Below are positions 11,679 through 23,229 of a stretch of DNA of 64,000 bases, one piece after another (the first letter of the stretch is position 1; each line of letters begins with the position of its first letter). Below the pieces are notes generated by a model, which did no database searches, was not told the DNA's origin, and saw only the letters and a program-made list of their open reading frames with translations. The position numbers and the translations under genes are program-made. The stretch lies in assembly GCF_021730395.1 (NCBI RefSeq), contig NC_069362.1, forward strand, positions 44,658,501 to 44,722,500, written 5' to 3'. The stretch comes from Mercenaria mercenaria. Taxonomy: Eukaryota; Mollusca; Bivalvia; Venerida; Veneridae.

Positions 11679-14600
11679 TACAAAACTTTAAACAAAAAAG
11701 GTCAAATTATGTACTTATGAACTTGAAGCCACACGTCATATCCAGTTATAACAATTACGAAAGTATGGAACGGACGAATGTGTCACTTAATGTGAAAATG
11801 TATTTATGAACATGCGCAAAATGTGTGTTACTACTCTTCCTCCTACAAATTGGTGACATTCAGTTAAATCCAGGGCAGGACAACGCTGCCAATCAGAATG
11901 GTAAATCTTGAACGCCAAAGTTTCCCTGCACAATCTTCTCGAAAGGTGTCATAGCAACAAGCAAATCGGTTACTTGTGATACCTGCCAGTGTAAAACACA
12001 CGTGAAAATAATGCAAACGGTCGTTATATTGCATGGGATGGTCATGTTAGATCTGCAGAAGGCATTTGATACCATAGATCCCAAAATTTTATGTGAAAAG
12101 TTATCAGAAATGGGCGTTTTATGTACAAGTTGGTTTAAGTCATACTTGGCAAATCGACAACAAATTGTTAAAATCAACAATTGTTTATCAGAACCTATGA
12201 ATATGTCGTGTGGAGTTCCTCAGGGTAGTATCTTAGGACCCCCCTTTTTCCGTGTTATGTGAATGATATGCCGACCTGCATTGATCCATCCTGTAAACTC
12301 ATATTGTATGCGGATAACAGTGCAATACTTTTTGCTCATAAAAATCCCGACGTTGTATCAAATCAATTAGGACATGTTATGGAGTCTTGTTCATCACGGT
12401 TAATTGATAATAAATTATCATTACATTCAGGCAAAACAGACTGTATGCTATTCGGATCATCATGAAAATTACACAACATTAAATAATTTCATGTAGCTTG
12501 CAACAATCGTGTTATATCTGCTAAAGAATCTGTTACTTATCTTGGTTTTACTAATGATTGATAAATTTTAACACGTGAGGCATTTGTACAGAAATTACCA
12601 GTGCTTTAGTCAAAAAAACAAACATGACCTTAGCGTCTGCCCTTGTTCAATGCAATTTAGATTATTCTTGTTTATCTTGGTATTTCGGTCTGAATAAGAA
12701 ATTGAATCAATACTACAAGCTTCACAAAACAGAATACCTAGATTTGTTTTAGACTTACCCACTAGATCCAGTATTAACTAGAAAAGGCTTTTGTAAAAAA
12801 GCGCATGTCTCCCCCAATGCAAAGTCCTATAGGCAAGAAGTCAATAGGGGTCAGGAGCGAAAGTCAAATAGACACTGATGGTTGGCTGCAATAGGGATCA
12901 TCTACTTGGCATGTCCAGTCATCCCGCTAAATTTCAACACTCTTGGCCTAGTGGTTCTCAAGTCACTGTTCAGACTCCTGTGACCTTGACCTTTGATCAA
13001 GTGACCTCATAATAAATAGGGGTCATCTACTCTGCAAGTCCAATCATCCTATTAAGTTTCAACATTGTAGGTCAAGTGGTTCTCAAGTTATTTCCAAAAA
13101 ATGATTTTACATGAACAGGCCACTGTGACCTTGACCTTTAATAGACTGACCCCAAAATCAATAGAGATCATCTACTCTGCATGTTCAATCATCCTATGAA
13201 GTTTCAACATTCTGGGTCAAGTGGTTCTCAAGTTATTGATGGAAATGGTTTCCATGTTCAGGCCCCTGTGACCTTGACCTTTGACAGAGTGACCCCAAAA
13301 CAATAGGGTCATTACTCTGCATGAACCAATCATCCTATGAAGTTTCAACATCCTGGGTCAAGTGGTTCTCAAGTTATGATGGAAATGGTTTTCAATGTTC
13401 AGGCCCCTGTGACCTTGACCTTTAAAGAGTGACCCAAAATCGTTAGGGGTCATCTACTCTGCATGACCAATCATCCTATGAAGTTTCATACATCCTGGGT
13501 CAAGTGGTTCTCAAGTTACTGATGGAAATAGTTTTCAATGTTCGGCCCCTGTGACCTTGACCTTTCAATGAGTGATACCAAAATCGTAGGGATCATCTAC
13601 TTTGCATGTACAATCATCCTATAAAGTTTCAACATTCTGGGTCAAGTGGTTCTCTAGTTATTGATCGGAAATAATTTTCAATGTTCAGGCCCCTGTGACC
13701 TTGACCTTTAGGAGTGACCCCAAAATCGATAGGGATCATCTACTTTGCATGTACAATCATCCTATTAAGTTTCAACATTCTGGGTCAAATGGTTCTCTAG
13801 TTATTGATCGGAAATGGTTTTCAATGTTCAGGCCCCTGTGACCTTGACCTTTGACGGAGTGACCTCAAAATCAATAGGGGTCATTTATTCTTCATGACCA
13901 ATCATCCTATGAAGTTTCAACATTCTGGGTCAAGTGGTTCTCTAGTTATTGATCGGAAATGGTTTTCAATGTTCAGGCCCCTGTGACCTTGACCTTTGAC
14001 GGAGTGATCCCAAAATCAACAGGGGTCATCTACTCTTCATGACCAATCATCCTATTAAGTTTCAACATTTTGGGTCAAGTGGTTCTCTAGTTATTGATCG
14101 GAAATGGTTTTCAATGTTCAGGCCCCTGTGACCTTGACCTTTGACGGAGTGACCCCAAAAACAATAGGGGTCGTCTACTCCAGCAGCCCTACAATCCTAT
14201 GAAGTTTGAAGGTTCTAGGTCAAGTGGTTCTCCAGTTATTGCTCGGAATATGTCTCCTGGGGGAGACATAGTTATGTTTTAGAAAAAATCAGTACTCTCA
14301 AAGTATGTGACAGAGCGAAGCAACTCCGTCTGAATCATGCATTCAATATTTTTCACGATAAATGCCCAAACTATTTGAAACAAAACTTGACGAAAGTGTC
14401 AAGAGATACATTCAAAGACAAGATTCAGTAAAAACAATTTTTGTAGTTCCTAAAATTTCATCCTTTGAGTTAAGGACATTCTTCTATCAGGCAATTTCAG
14501 ATTGGAATGCTCTGCCAAGCAGCCTAAATTATATAACAAGTAAATCAAATTTTAAATCTGCTTTAGAAGCACATCTTTTTAAAGAAGGCAAATCACTAGA

Positions 14601-15152
14601 GGAAAGCGAAACCATACGATATTAATACATTTTGTATGTAATTTTCAAATTCAGTTGTTATTAATTGTTATTACTGAGGTATTTACTAAAAATACACTCT
14701 CTTTACTGCTTTTTTTGTTTGTTTATTCTTCATTCGTGTGTTAGATTTTCATTGTTTGATTTTTTCTTTTTACTTACTTGTACGAGTCGAGGACCCCATT
14801 GGAAATAAGTGCTTTTCAAGCTACTTTCATGGGTTATCCTTGGTATAAGATCAGCAGAGAATATTTATGAAACAGAACCAAACTTGAAATGACTTATAAT
14901 TATTATATATATATTATTAAATCATTGTCCATTTTCATCACTTTTATTAAAACTATTTATTCATGGTTTTTATCTTTGTTATGCAATACTACATGTATGT
15001 AAGTATGAATCACATGTTAGATTTAGGAAATGTTTGCATAGTTTTATATATCTTACAAACCTTATCTTACATAATGCGATACTTGTATTTGTATTTTTAA
15101 ATCGTGTATTTGATCTTATACCTGAATAAATCTATCTATCTATCTATATAAA
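11679..15152 (+). mobile_element. Degenerate CR1/L2-like LINE with 2A-like remnant
   Basis: Comparison with the B copy of the unit shows that this block interrupts the string ...GGAACACCGTACAT / AAGGTAT..., which defines its ends. It contains reverse transcriptase motifs: LDLQKAFDTID near 12055, SCGVPQGSILGP near 12205, and YADN near 12310 where active elements have YADD. The C-terminal domain continues at about 14290-14625, and a TCTA-type microsatellite tail lies at 15129-15150. At 11825-11878 a frame reads LLLQIGDIQLNPGQ, a degenerate 2A-like peptide of the kind known near the start of some LINE proteins. The endonuclease domain is missing. A tandem-repeat element (12804-14270) splits the coding region. 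Confidence 0.8.
12804..14270. repeat. Tandem array of about 143-bp units with inverted tips, inside the LINE
   Basis: About nine imperfect units, each marked by CCTGTGACCTTGACCTTT and GGGTCAAGTGGTTCTC. They start near 12963, 13107, 13261, 13401, 13543, 13687, 13826, 13975 and 14118. The block begins CATGTCTCCCCCA and ends TGGGGGAGACATA, so it looks like a non-autonomous element with short inverted tips. TTTTGTAAAAAA and TTTTAGAAAAAA on either side may be its target duplication. Confidence 0.85.
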
Positions 15153-15218
15153 GGTATAAACGCACAATTCTTTCAGGCGTGAAATAATTTTCATATCTAG
15201 TTCAGCCGTTGCACTTGA

Positions 15219-15635
15219 AAGGTTTTAGTTTAGTTTTAGTTTAGTTTATTCATTTAGTCATGGCATATTACATGCATGAGACTATAACGGTATAACATAA
15301 CAAATAAAACATCAGTGTGGAATGCATATAGTTGGTTGTTATAAAGTTCATAATAGGAATAAGTAAGTTTTACAATAGTTGCAAATACTTATATTTACTT
15401 TAATGACTAGAAAGGTAACATTTGACAGTAAGTAGAATATACATATGGATACTACATGTACTTACAATACTCTGAATGACTAGAGAAAAAGATTATATAA
15501 AGTTGTACAAGCAACTGACAGGGATTTAGTGTTAACAAGTCTAAAATTATGAGGATATGCCAAAATATGTTTTACACGGAGAATGAGTTATATGAAATAA
15601 GGTTTAACAAAGTGTCATTAACAGTGCTATTCCAG
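15219..15635 (-). mobile_element. 3' end of a minus-strand retroelement
   Basis: Interrupts the duplicated GT31 upstream sequence between GTTGCACTTGAAAG and GTAAATTTCAT. It begins with a TTTAGTTTAGTTT repeat, which on the minus strand is an AAACTAAA-type tail as found at LINE 3' ends. No coding motif is visible. Confidence 0.5.
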
Positions 15636-15807
15636 GTAAATTTCATATATGTGCTTTTACTGAATTAAAACATTCAATTTAATAGTATTGCAAGAATAAC
15701 ACAACTATATACTTTCAACCGGTCAGTACGTACGTTACAGAGAAAATATACTTAACATGTTCGAATATTTCGACAGATGAAGACAGGTCTCACACGAAAG
15801 AAATGGA

Positions 15808-16260
15808 CATTAAAACTAGTGGCCGTTTTTATGTAGACAGTTTTTCATACAAGGGATATATATAGACTTCAACACTAGCGTTTTTATGCAAACAGATTTT
15901 CACACAAGGGAAATAAACATTATTATTAGCGTTTTATATGGAGACAGTTTTTCATACAAGGGAATTAAATAAACACCAATACTAGCGTTTTTTATGGAGA
16001 CATTTTTTCACACAAGGGAAATAGACATTAATATTAGCGTTTTTTTATGGAGACAGTTTTTCATACAAGGGAAATAAACATTAATACTAGCGTTTTTATG
16101 GAAATAGTTTTATATCAAAAGAACTAGGCATCAATACTACCGTTCTGGTTTTGAGACAGTTTTTTATGCAAGGGAAACATACATTAATACTTGCATTAGG
16201 GATATAAAATTTATCTAGCTAGGGACAATTTTCATAAAAGGGAAATGGATATTAACACTT
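15808..16260 (+). repeat. Minisatellite (about 55-60 bp unit) upstream of GT31-A
   Basis: Imperfect repeats of TTTATGGAGACAGTTTTTCA followed by ACAAGGGAAATAAACATTAA and a CTAGCG box. The same array type ends 40-60 bp before the start codon of every GT31 copy in the window. Confidence 0.85.
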
Positions 16261-16302
16261 ACATAAGGAAGATAACGTACCAAAAACGACATTATTGACA
16301 AT

Positions 16303-17295
16303 ATGAATTCTGGATTTCGTTGTAATAAATCCAAATTGTTTGTGTCATATATGTTACTTGTATTAAATTTTGTCGCCATTATAACTATTTTATCACAGGA
16401 ACAAGTTTACACGTTTAGGATCAAAGTGAAAGAATATATAGCTAAACGTTTCAAATCTAGGATGACATATGATGCATCCAAGGAAATTAATAAAATTACA
16501 ATGAAATCAGAGGTATCACAAAATATCAATTTAACAACGCGTATATCTCCGTTAGAATCGAAAGACATTTTTAAAGTGAAAATGAAGCCAGATTTAATGA
16601 AACTTGTAAATCCGTCAAATCCGAAATTTGCTCTCATAGTAAATGGATCTTATGTTCTTGAAAATAAGAACCACTGCTCATCTGTGTCAAATTTAACAAT
16701 TCTTGTTATGGTTTTATCTGCACTAAAAACGTTCAAAGAAGAATTACAATCAGAGAAACCTGGGCAAATGAAAGCCTTTATTCTTCGTATGGAACAATTA
16801 AAGTTATCTTTCTTCTTGGCATCATTAATGATTCTAAAGTTCAAGGTAACATTGAGAAAGAGTTTAAGCTCTTTGGAGATATTGTACAGGGTTCGTTTAT
16901 AGATTCTTATCACAACTTGTCTCACAAATCTGTTATGGGCTACAAATGGGCAACTGAACGATGTAGAAATGCTAAATATGTTATCAAAACAGACGACGAT
17001 ATAGTAATAAATATGTTCCGAGTATTCAAAAGTGATATTCACGTGATGGCTTTGAACCGGAATCATGTGCATTGCCTACGTCATACCCGAGCTATTATTT
17101 TAAGAGGTAAACGTAGTAAATGGTATCACGAATCTTATACCTGCACTGAAATACAGACAGATAAAAGGAAAAGAAATTGGAACTTGCGGAAGTTGGAAAC
17201 AGGGAAAGCCAAATTGCAGTTATATATACCAAGTTACTGAAAGTGTTACTCAGATGAATGATGTTTGGGCAGCTATTATGAAGCAATGTATTTAA
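16303..17295 (+). pseudogene. GT31 beta-1,3-galactosyltransferase-like pseudogene (copy A)
   Basis: The N-terminus (MNSGFRC..., a signal anchor, then a stem) is the same as in the intact copies B and C. The frame shifts by one lost base just before the RETW motif (around 16725), so the rest reads in another frame. The donor-binding KTDDD motif survives at about 16985-17000. After WYHES, about 155 bp present in copy B are missing. That deletion removes the YPPYC loop and the IDDV segment needed for catalysis. The end (NDVWAAIMKQ) is preserved up to a stop at 17293-17295. The product cannot be a working transferase. Its degenerate state beside intact paralogues fits birth-and-death evolution of the array. 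Confidence 0.92.
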
Positions 17296-17484
17296 AATAC
17301 TCATTTTATCATTACGACATTGCTTTACAGCTTACTGATATCCTCTATTTTTATACACATTCAGAGTAAAAACATATCTGTTCTGCGTATTCGTTTTTTT
17401 TCGTTTGATTACATTCTTTCTTTTTCGTTTGTTTGGCAGTCATACAATTTTTCATCTCTCTCTCTCTCTCCACCCCTCTCTCTG

Positions 17485-17517
<33 letters not shown>

Positions 17518-18345
17518 TAGCAATGTAATGGAGCTCAAATTATTTAACTATTTAACCAGGTGTCCCGGATTCCGTATAAATACTCATTTGTTATATCATG
17601 TAAATAAAGTGATGGAAGTTTATAGAGTTTAATGACAAAATCGCCCTGGAGAACATTTTGGCTCGCTACATCTTGTTTGGTTGAATATGTTCTTTGTACT
17701 GAGATAATGCATATGAAATAAATTTACCTAAACCATTTAAATATGTACGCTACAAGCTATAATACCTTTGCAAGACAATTTATTTTGATCAAGACATTAA
17801 ATTTTGCATAAAACATTTTCACTATTCTAGAAGCTGTACATTGTAATACTTTCGTATATTTTGATTTGACTATACAAATTAATTTAAGCTTGAACAACGA
17901 GCTATTGAAGCTGTACACAAACCTATCATAACAAAAACCGGGTAATGTTACATGCCAAAGATACGAATGCACGTCCGTTTAGTTCATTTAATGCAAAATG
18001 GCATTTAAATTTTGAATGCAATTGCATTAATGTGAATTTAATGTAGTTGTATACATTTATGAGACACTATTAAAGCCCCTATTTTACCATTTCAACATGT
18101 GTACAGAACCCGTACATATACAAGTGCCATTCCTTTTACCGGTATTTATCCGACAGTTTTGCAGATGCGTGTTAAAAAATTAATACGGACTCACTACATG
18201 ACCGCATATAAGAACATGTAAATTGAAATCGAAACATTACATATCATATATTGTAATATAAATTGCAAGGTAGATTAGACAAACGCCATTTTTGACGTTT
18301 TTACATTAATATTAATTGAACGCAAAGAACTTGGTATAATTAATT
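17296..18345. other. Downstream flank of GT31-A, with CT microsatellite
   Basis: A (TCTC)n microsatellite runs at about 17456-17518. The rest is duplicated flank: 17590-17700 matches the DNA after copies B, C and D, and 18065-18345 matches 59770-59860 and 60590-60690. The last part corresponds to DNA just beyond the UGM 3' ends, which links copy A to the UGM scrap at 22985. Confidence 0.6.
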
Positions 18346-18895
18346 TCCATAATCTTGGGCAGCTGGTTTAATTAAAACCAACTGAATACACACCTTAAAG
18401 TGTAAAAGTATAAAACAAAACAAAACAAAACATTTAGACATTTTGAAAGAATGCATCAACACTATCCCATTAGATAAATTCAAAAATCTGGTACAATTTA
18501 TAATTACAAAAATACGTTTATACGTGATTAAAAGTTTTTTTTAAAGAATTAAATGCTATTTTTTTAGACGTTTAGATGGGTTTAAACTTCAATGAGACTT
18601 ATTTCAAAACCACGAATCGCGCCAGCAAAAAGACCTAATAAAATTTATACCAGTATAAACGCAGAAAACAGCATTCAATCATTATTGTAAATTGTTATAA
18701 AAGTGGTTTACTTTCCATGAGTATCTGAGAGACAAAATCGATCTAAATAGAGTAGCGAAAGAAGACCTATCTTCTTTGAATAATTGTAATTCGCCCTATG
18801 ATGAAAACAGTTAATGAGTTTTATTTAAGATATGTTAAGGGAAAAGTGATAAATTTTTTACATTTACCGCCAGAAAAAACAAACAAAACGTTAAC
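18346..18895. other. Intergenic, nothing recognised
   Basis: AT-rich sequence without coding potential. It separates the duplicated flank from the composite repeat that follows. Confidence 0.4.
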
Positions 18896-21800
18896 TATAA
18901 TTAGTCCACCATCATGATGGTGGGCTATTCAAATCACTCTGCGTCCATGGTCCGTGGTCCGTCGTCCTTCCATCCTTCCGTCCGTTAACAATTTATCGTT
19001 ATCGCATCTCCTCAGAAACTACTGGGGGGATTTTGACTAAACTTTGTCAGAATGATGTATTGGTACCCTAGTTGGTTCAACAATTTTTGAGTGAGTTATT
19101 GCCCTTTCTTTATTTTTATAATTTACTTAGATTTATATAGGGAAAAACTTTGAAAATCTTCTTGTCCTTCTTCTTCTTCTTGTCGTTCGCGTCTACACTG
19201 TCAGACCAGTAGCCTCGATGAAACTTGTGGTTTGCCGAAGATCCTCAATGCCTCCATACAGTTTCTGGTGGATTGAGGTATCTATCGGCCAAGTCGCAGC
19301 TCGCTCCTGGTCATGCCTTTTACATCTCTGAAGTATATGCTCCGCAGTCTGATCTTCTTCACCACATGGACAAGTTGGCGATGATGTCAGTCTGTATTTC
19401 TTGTACATGTGAGCACTGAGGTTGTTGTGCACTGATCGGAGCCTGACCATCATCACTTGTTCAGACCGATCAAGGAGATAAAAAGCATCTTCCTCCATCC
19501 TTGGTCTCGTTAGTGCCTTGATGATGGTGACTTTCTCCTTGTAACTCACGGGTTCTGTTGGTTGTTCTGACTGAGCTCCTAGCTTAGCCAGTTTGTCTGC
19601 CTCTTCATTGCCTGCAAGTCCACAATGGAATCCACTGAAGTGCTACTTTTGCCTTCATCCTCTTGCTTCCTGCTGTCAAGACGAGGAACAGCAAGTCTCA
19701 CAGTCACTGAGGACAGATCATTCGCTATTGGGTTTATGATGTCTTCACTACCTAGGGGAGTCGTTGGTATGCTCAGCTCAGTTGTGAACTCTCGGTTGAG
19801 TTTCTTTGCCTCATGTACGAAGCTGCTACGTTTGAGCCGATTCTTTGTGTAGCCATCTAGCTTGTCTTTCATGGCCTTGAAAAGACCTGAACTTCTCTGC
19901 TTGAAGCAGAACCTTTGCATGTCTTCTGTCTTGTAACGGCTGTGTGCCTGTTAGCTTCTCCATGAAGGAGATTGGTGTAGACTTTGTAGCAGCTGTCATG
20001 ATCCGCAATGCTTGGTTCTGGACCTTGTCTAAAGCCTGTTGGTTAGTTTTGGCAGTAGTGGACCAGGCAGTTGAGCTATACTCTAAATGGGGTCTCACTG
20101 TTCCCTGATATACTGTCTTGAGTATTTGCTCATTTGCTTCCCACGTTGTTACAGCAAGTTTGCGCATCATGGCAACCTCCCTACGGGCCTTCCTTTCTGC
20201 TTGACTAATGTGGGGCTTCCATGTTAGCCGTTTGTCAAAGGTCACTCCGAGGTATTTTGCCTCGTCTGCTTCAATCAGCGAAGTATTTCCCATCTTGATT
20301 TTACCCACCCTCTGCTTTGACGACAGGGAGAATAGTGTGGTGGACGATTTCTCTGTTTTGATCGATACACACCAATCTTCAGCCCAAGCTGAAAGCTTGT
20401 TGATGACTTCTTGCATCCTGTATGTGGCTGTAGTGGCATGTTCTTCCTTACACCATAACACCAGATCGTCAGCGTAGAGAGCAGCCTTAACTCCTTTCGG
20501 CAGTTCAGACACCAGATCATTGATGAAAAGCAAGAGTGTAGGGGATAAGACTCCGCCTTGTGGGACACCATGACGCAACAGGAACTTCCTACTGCTGGCA
20601 TGTTCTAAACTGACTCTTGCTCTCCTGTTGTGGAGGTATGACTTAATCCACCTCAGCATGTGACCTCCTACTCCAGTCCTCATCAGCTTGACGAGGAGTC
20701 CATCAGTCCAGACTTTGTCAAACGCCCTCTGCAGATCAATCCACGCTGTAAGCACGACTTTCTGCTCTTGGAAGGCGTCCTTTATCTCTTGCGATAGATA
20801 AGTGGTCTGGTCCTCAGTGGAGCGGAATTGTCTGAAGCAAGCTTGTTGCATTGCAAATAGGTTGTTAGTCTCCACGTACCACCTCAGGCGTGCATTCACA
20901 ATCCTCTCCATGGTCTTTCCAACATAGCTGGTTAGGCTGATTGGGCGGTAGCTTGCAGCCTTCTTTGGATCCTTCCCTTTCTTGTGGATGGGGATCATGA
21001 CTGCCTCTTTCCATATCTGTGGAAGCAGTTCCTGTGTCCAGCTGTAGTTGTAAATTTCCAGGAGTTTGCAAATTGCTTCAGTGCCTAGATGGGTCAGCAT
21101 TTCATTTGTGACACCATCTGTTCCAGGAGACTTCTTTGGCTTCAACTGCCTAAGAGCTGTCTGTAGCTCATCCAGTTTAAGACCCTGCTTCATGCATTCT
21201 GGTGTCACTTGGCTTTTCTGCCTTTCCCTTTTTTCTCTTCGGGCTTCCCTTTGCCGTTCCCTGTTGATGGGGATGTTGGAAACATCTTTGTAGTTAGAGG
21301 CAAAAGTGTTTGCCGCTTGTTTACCCGTCAACAGTTCACCATTCTCTTCCAAAGTTACTGAGCCTCTTCCTGTTTCTTCATCGTTCAGCTGTCTCGTCAA
21401 TCTCCGCAGCTTTTGGCCATCTCGCTCTAGGTTGAGCGAGGCTGTTTTGTTTCTCCAGCTCTTCCTCTGTACTTCCCGTTTGTGCCTGAGGAATTTGGCC
21501 TTGGCTTGCTGTAGAGAGAGGTTATTTTCTTGTGAGGAGTTGTTTTCTGCTTCCTCCCTGGCTTCTGATAATTTTGCCTGTAGATTCTCCAACTCATCAC
21601 TCCAGTATGGCTTATAGTCCTTTCTTACTCCCCTTGGAATGCCGCTGTAAGCAGCCTTAAGTATACTGGCGTTGAAGTCTTTGACAACCCGGTTGATGTC
21701 TCTGCCTTCCACTCTGATGTTTTAAAGAGCTCATCACTCAGACTTTGGTAAAAAGGTCCACCTGGCCTTCTTGTAGTTCCAACTTACATAGGGAAAAACT

Positions 21801-22705
21801 TTGAAAATCTGTTTGTCCAAAACCACAGAGCCTAGGGCTTTGATATTTTGTATGCGACATCATCTAGTAGTCCTAACAATCTAAGATTGTTCAAATTATT
21901 CCCCTAGGGTCAAATATGGCCCAGCCCTGGGGGTAACATGGTTTACATAGACTTATATAGGGAAAAACTTTGTCCAAAACTGCAAAGCCTAGGCTTTGAT
22001 ATTTATAATGTAGCATCATCTAGTGGTTCTCTACCAAGTTTGTTCAAATAATCCCCCTAGGGTCAAATATGGCCCCGCCCCAGGGTCACATGTTTTAGTG
22101 AGACTTATATAGGGAAAAACTTTAAAAATCTTCTTGTCCCTTCAAATTCAAATTTGGACCACATGTATAGTTTTGTGTGGCTAGATGAACCTTGACATGA
22201 GTTGACCTTGATCTTGACCTAGTGACCTACTTTCGCATTTCTGTACCTAAAGCCTTCAAATTTGGACCACATGCATAGGTTTGTGTACCGAAATAAACTT
22301 TGACCTTGACATTGACATAGTGACCTACTTTTATATTTTTGAAGGTACAGGCTTCAAATTTGGACCACATGTATAGTTTGTGTTCTGAAATGAAATTTGA
22401 CCTTGATTTTTACCAAGTACCTACTTTCACATTTCTCAAGCTACAGTCTTCAAATTTGAAGCACATGCATAGTTTTGTGTACCGAAATGAACTTTGACCT
22501 TGAAATTGATCTAGTAACATATTTTCACATTTCTCAAGCTACAACTTCTTAATTTGGACCACATGCATGCGCCACATGCAGAGTTTTGTGTACCGAAATG
22601 AACTTTGACCTTGATTTTGAATTTGAGCTAGTCTTTAAACTTGGAGCATTCAAAAATAGCTCAATGGTGGGCGCCAAGGTCAGTCTGTGATCTCTTGTTT
22701 CATGT
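18896..22705. mobile_element. Composite bivalve repeat split by a LINE
   Basis: Begins near TAGTCCACCATCATGATGGT and ends near CAATGGTGGGCGCCAAGGTC ... GATCTCTTGTT. The inner part is made of diverged repeats with AGGGAAAAACTTTGAAAATC and AAATTTGGACCACATG motifs and GACCTTGA strings. This is a layout I recognise from bivalve interspersed repeats, with no protein. The LINE at 19168-21788 lies inside it. Confidence 0.6.
19168..21788 (-). mobile_element. 5'-truncated Nimb/I-group LINE (reverse transcriptase, RNase H remnant)
   Basis: A long minus-strand frame (about 21712 to 19826) encodes reverse transcriptase: KKSPGTDGVTNEML, SYRPISLTSYVGKTMERI, DLQRAFDKVW, RHGVPQGGVLSPTL and the catalytic YADD. 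Next come a linker and a short RNase H end (HCGLAGNEEADKLAK at about 19590), but most of RNase H is missing. The C-terminal CPCGEEDQTAEHILQRC finger follows at about 19250-19350. Only the last residues of the endonuclease remain, so the copy is 5'-truncated. The 3' tail is an AAG-type repeat. A 30-bp target duplication flanks it (19138-19167 and 21789-21818). Confidence 0.88.
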
Positions 22706-22984
22706 CCTATTAGAATATTTTGAGATTTTTTCGAAAGACGCCATTTCGTTCAAATGTTTTGTGAATGACCTCAGATCGTGCGTGCAGTCTCATGGAATGG
22801 GTCACTCTTGATATTATTGCAACAATGTTGTTTATACGAAAGTAAACGTTTTTTTTTTTTCTATACAAAACATATAATGAATGCAAATATACTACAAACT
22901 GCTGTTAACTAAACGTTACTGTCATCAATATAGTGTATGCGTTAAGTACAGACAAAAAATTGAAATGGTAGCTAAAATAGTAAC

Positions 22985-23082
22985 ATGAAAAAAGTTGTTT
23001 ATTTGTTTACTGTATTATTAAACATTTCTAATGCATTCTTAATTGCTTCATCAATACTGAAATATAGTTTGCCAAGCGCCAA
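22985..23082 (-). pseudogene. UDP-galactopyranose mutase 3'-end scrap (third UGM copy)
   Basis: The minus strand matches the last coding segment of the intact UGM, the part with YFNMDEAIKNALEMFNNTV. Flanking 22745-22920 also matches the DNA beyond the intact gene's stop (43235-43345), so this is a true duplicate and not chance. The rest of the gene is gone, and a tandem array begins about 150 bp away. It shows that the A unit once had its own convergent UGM. Confidence 0.8.
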
Positions 23083-23120
23083 ATATATTTAATATAACAT
23101 AGTTATCAAATGACCATAGT

Positions 23121-23224
23121 CTTGAACACTGCTATTTTAAGTGTTCAGCTTAAATGCAAAATGCACGATCAGTCTTGAACACTGCTATTTTAAGTGTTCA
23201 GCTTAAATGCAAAATGCACGATCA
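23121..23224 (+). repeat. Two-copy tandem duplication (52 bp)
   Basis: AGTCTTGAACACTGCTATTT through AATGCACGATC is repeated twice in direct succession with almost no difference, so the duplication is recent. Confidence 0.9.
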
Positions 23225-23229
23225 ATATA

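Noticed and set aside
12804-14270. CRISPR-like array
   Set aside because: Units of about 143 bp have no short constant repeat with unique spacers; this is a plain tandem repeat in a eukaryotic LINE.
17320-17632. Serine/leucine-rich frames
   Set aside because: Translations of a CT microsatellite.
19826-21712. Long 628-residue frame as a host gene
   Set aside because: It is reverse transcriptase of a 5'-truncated LINE with target duplications.
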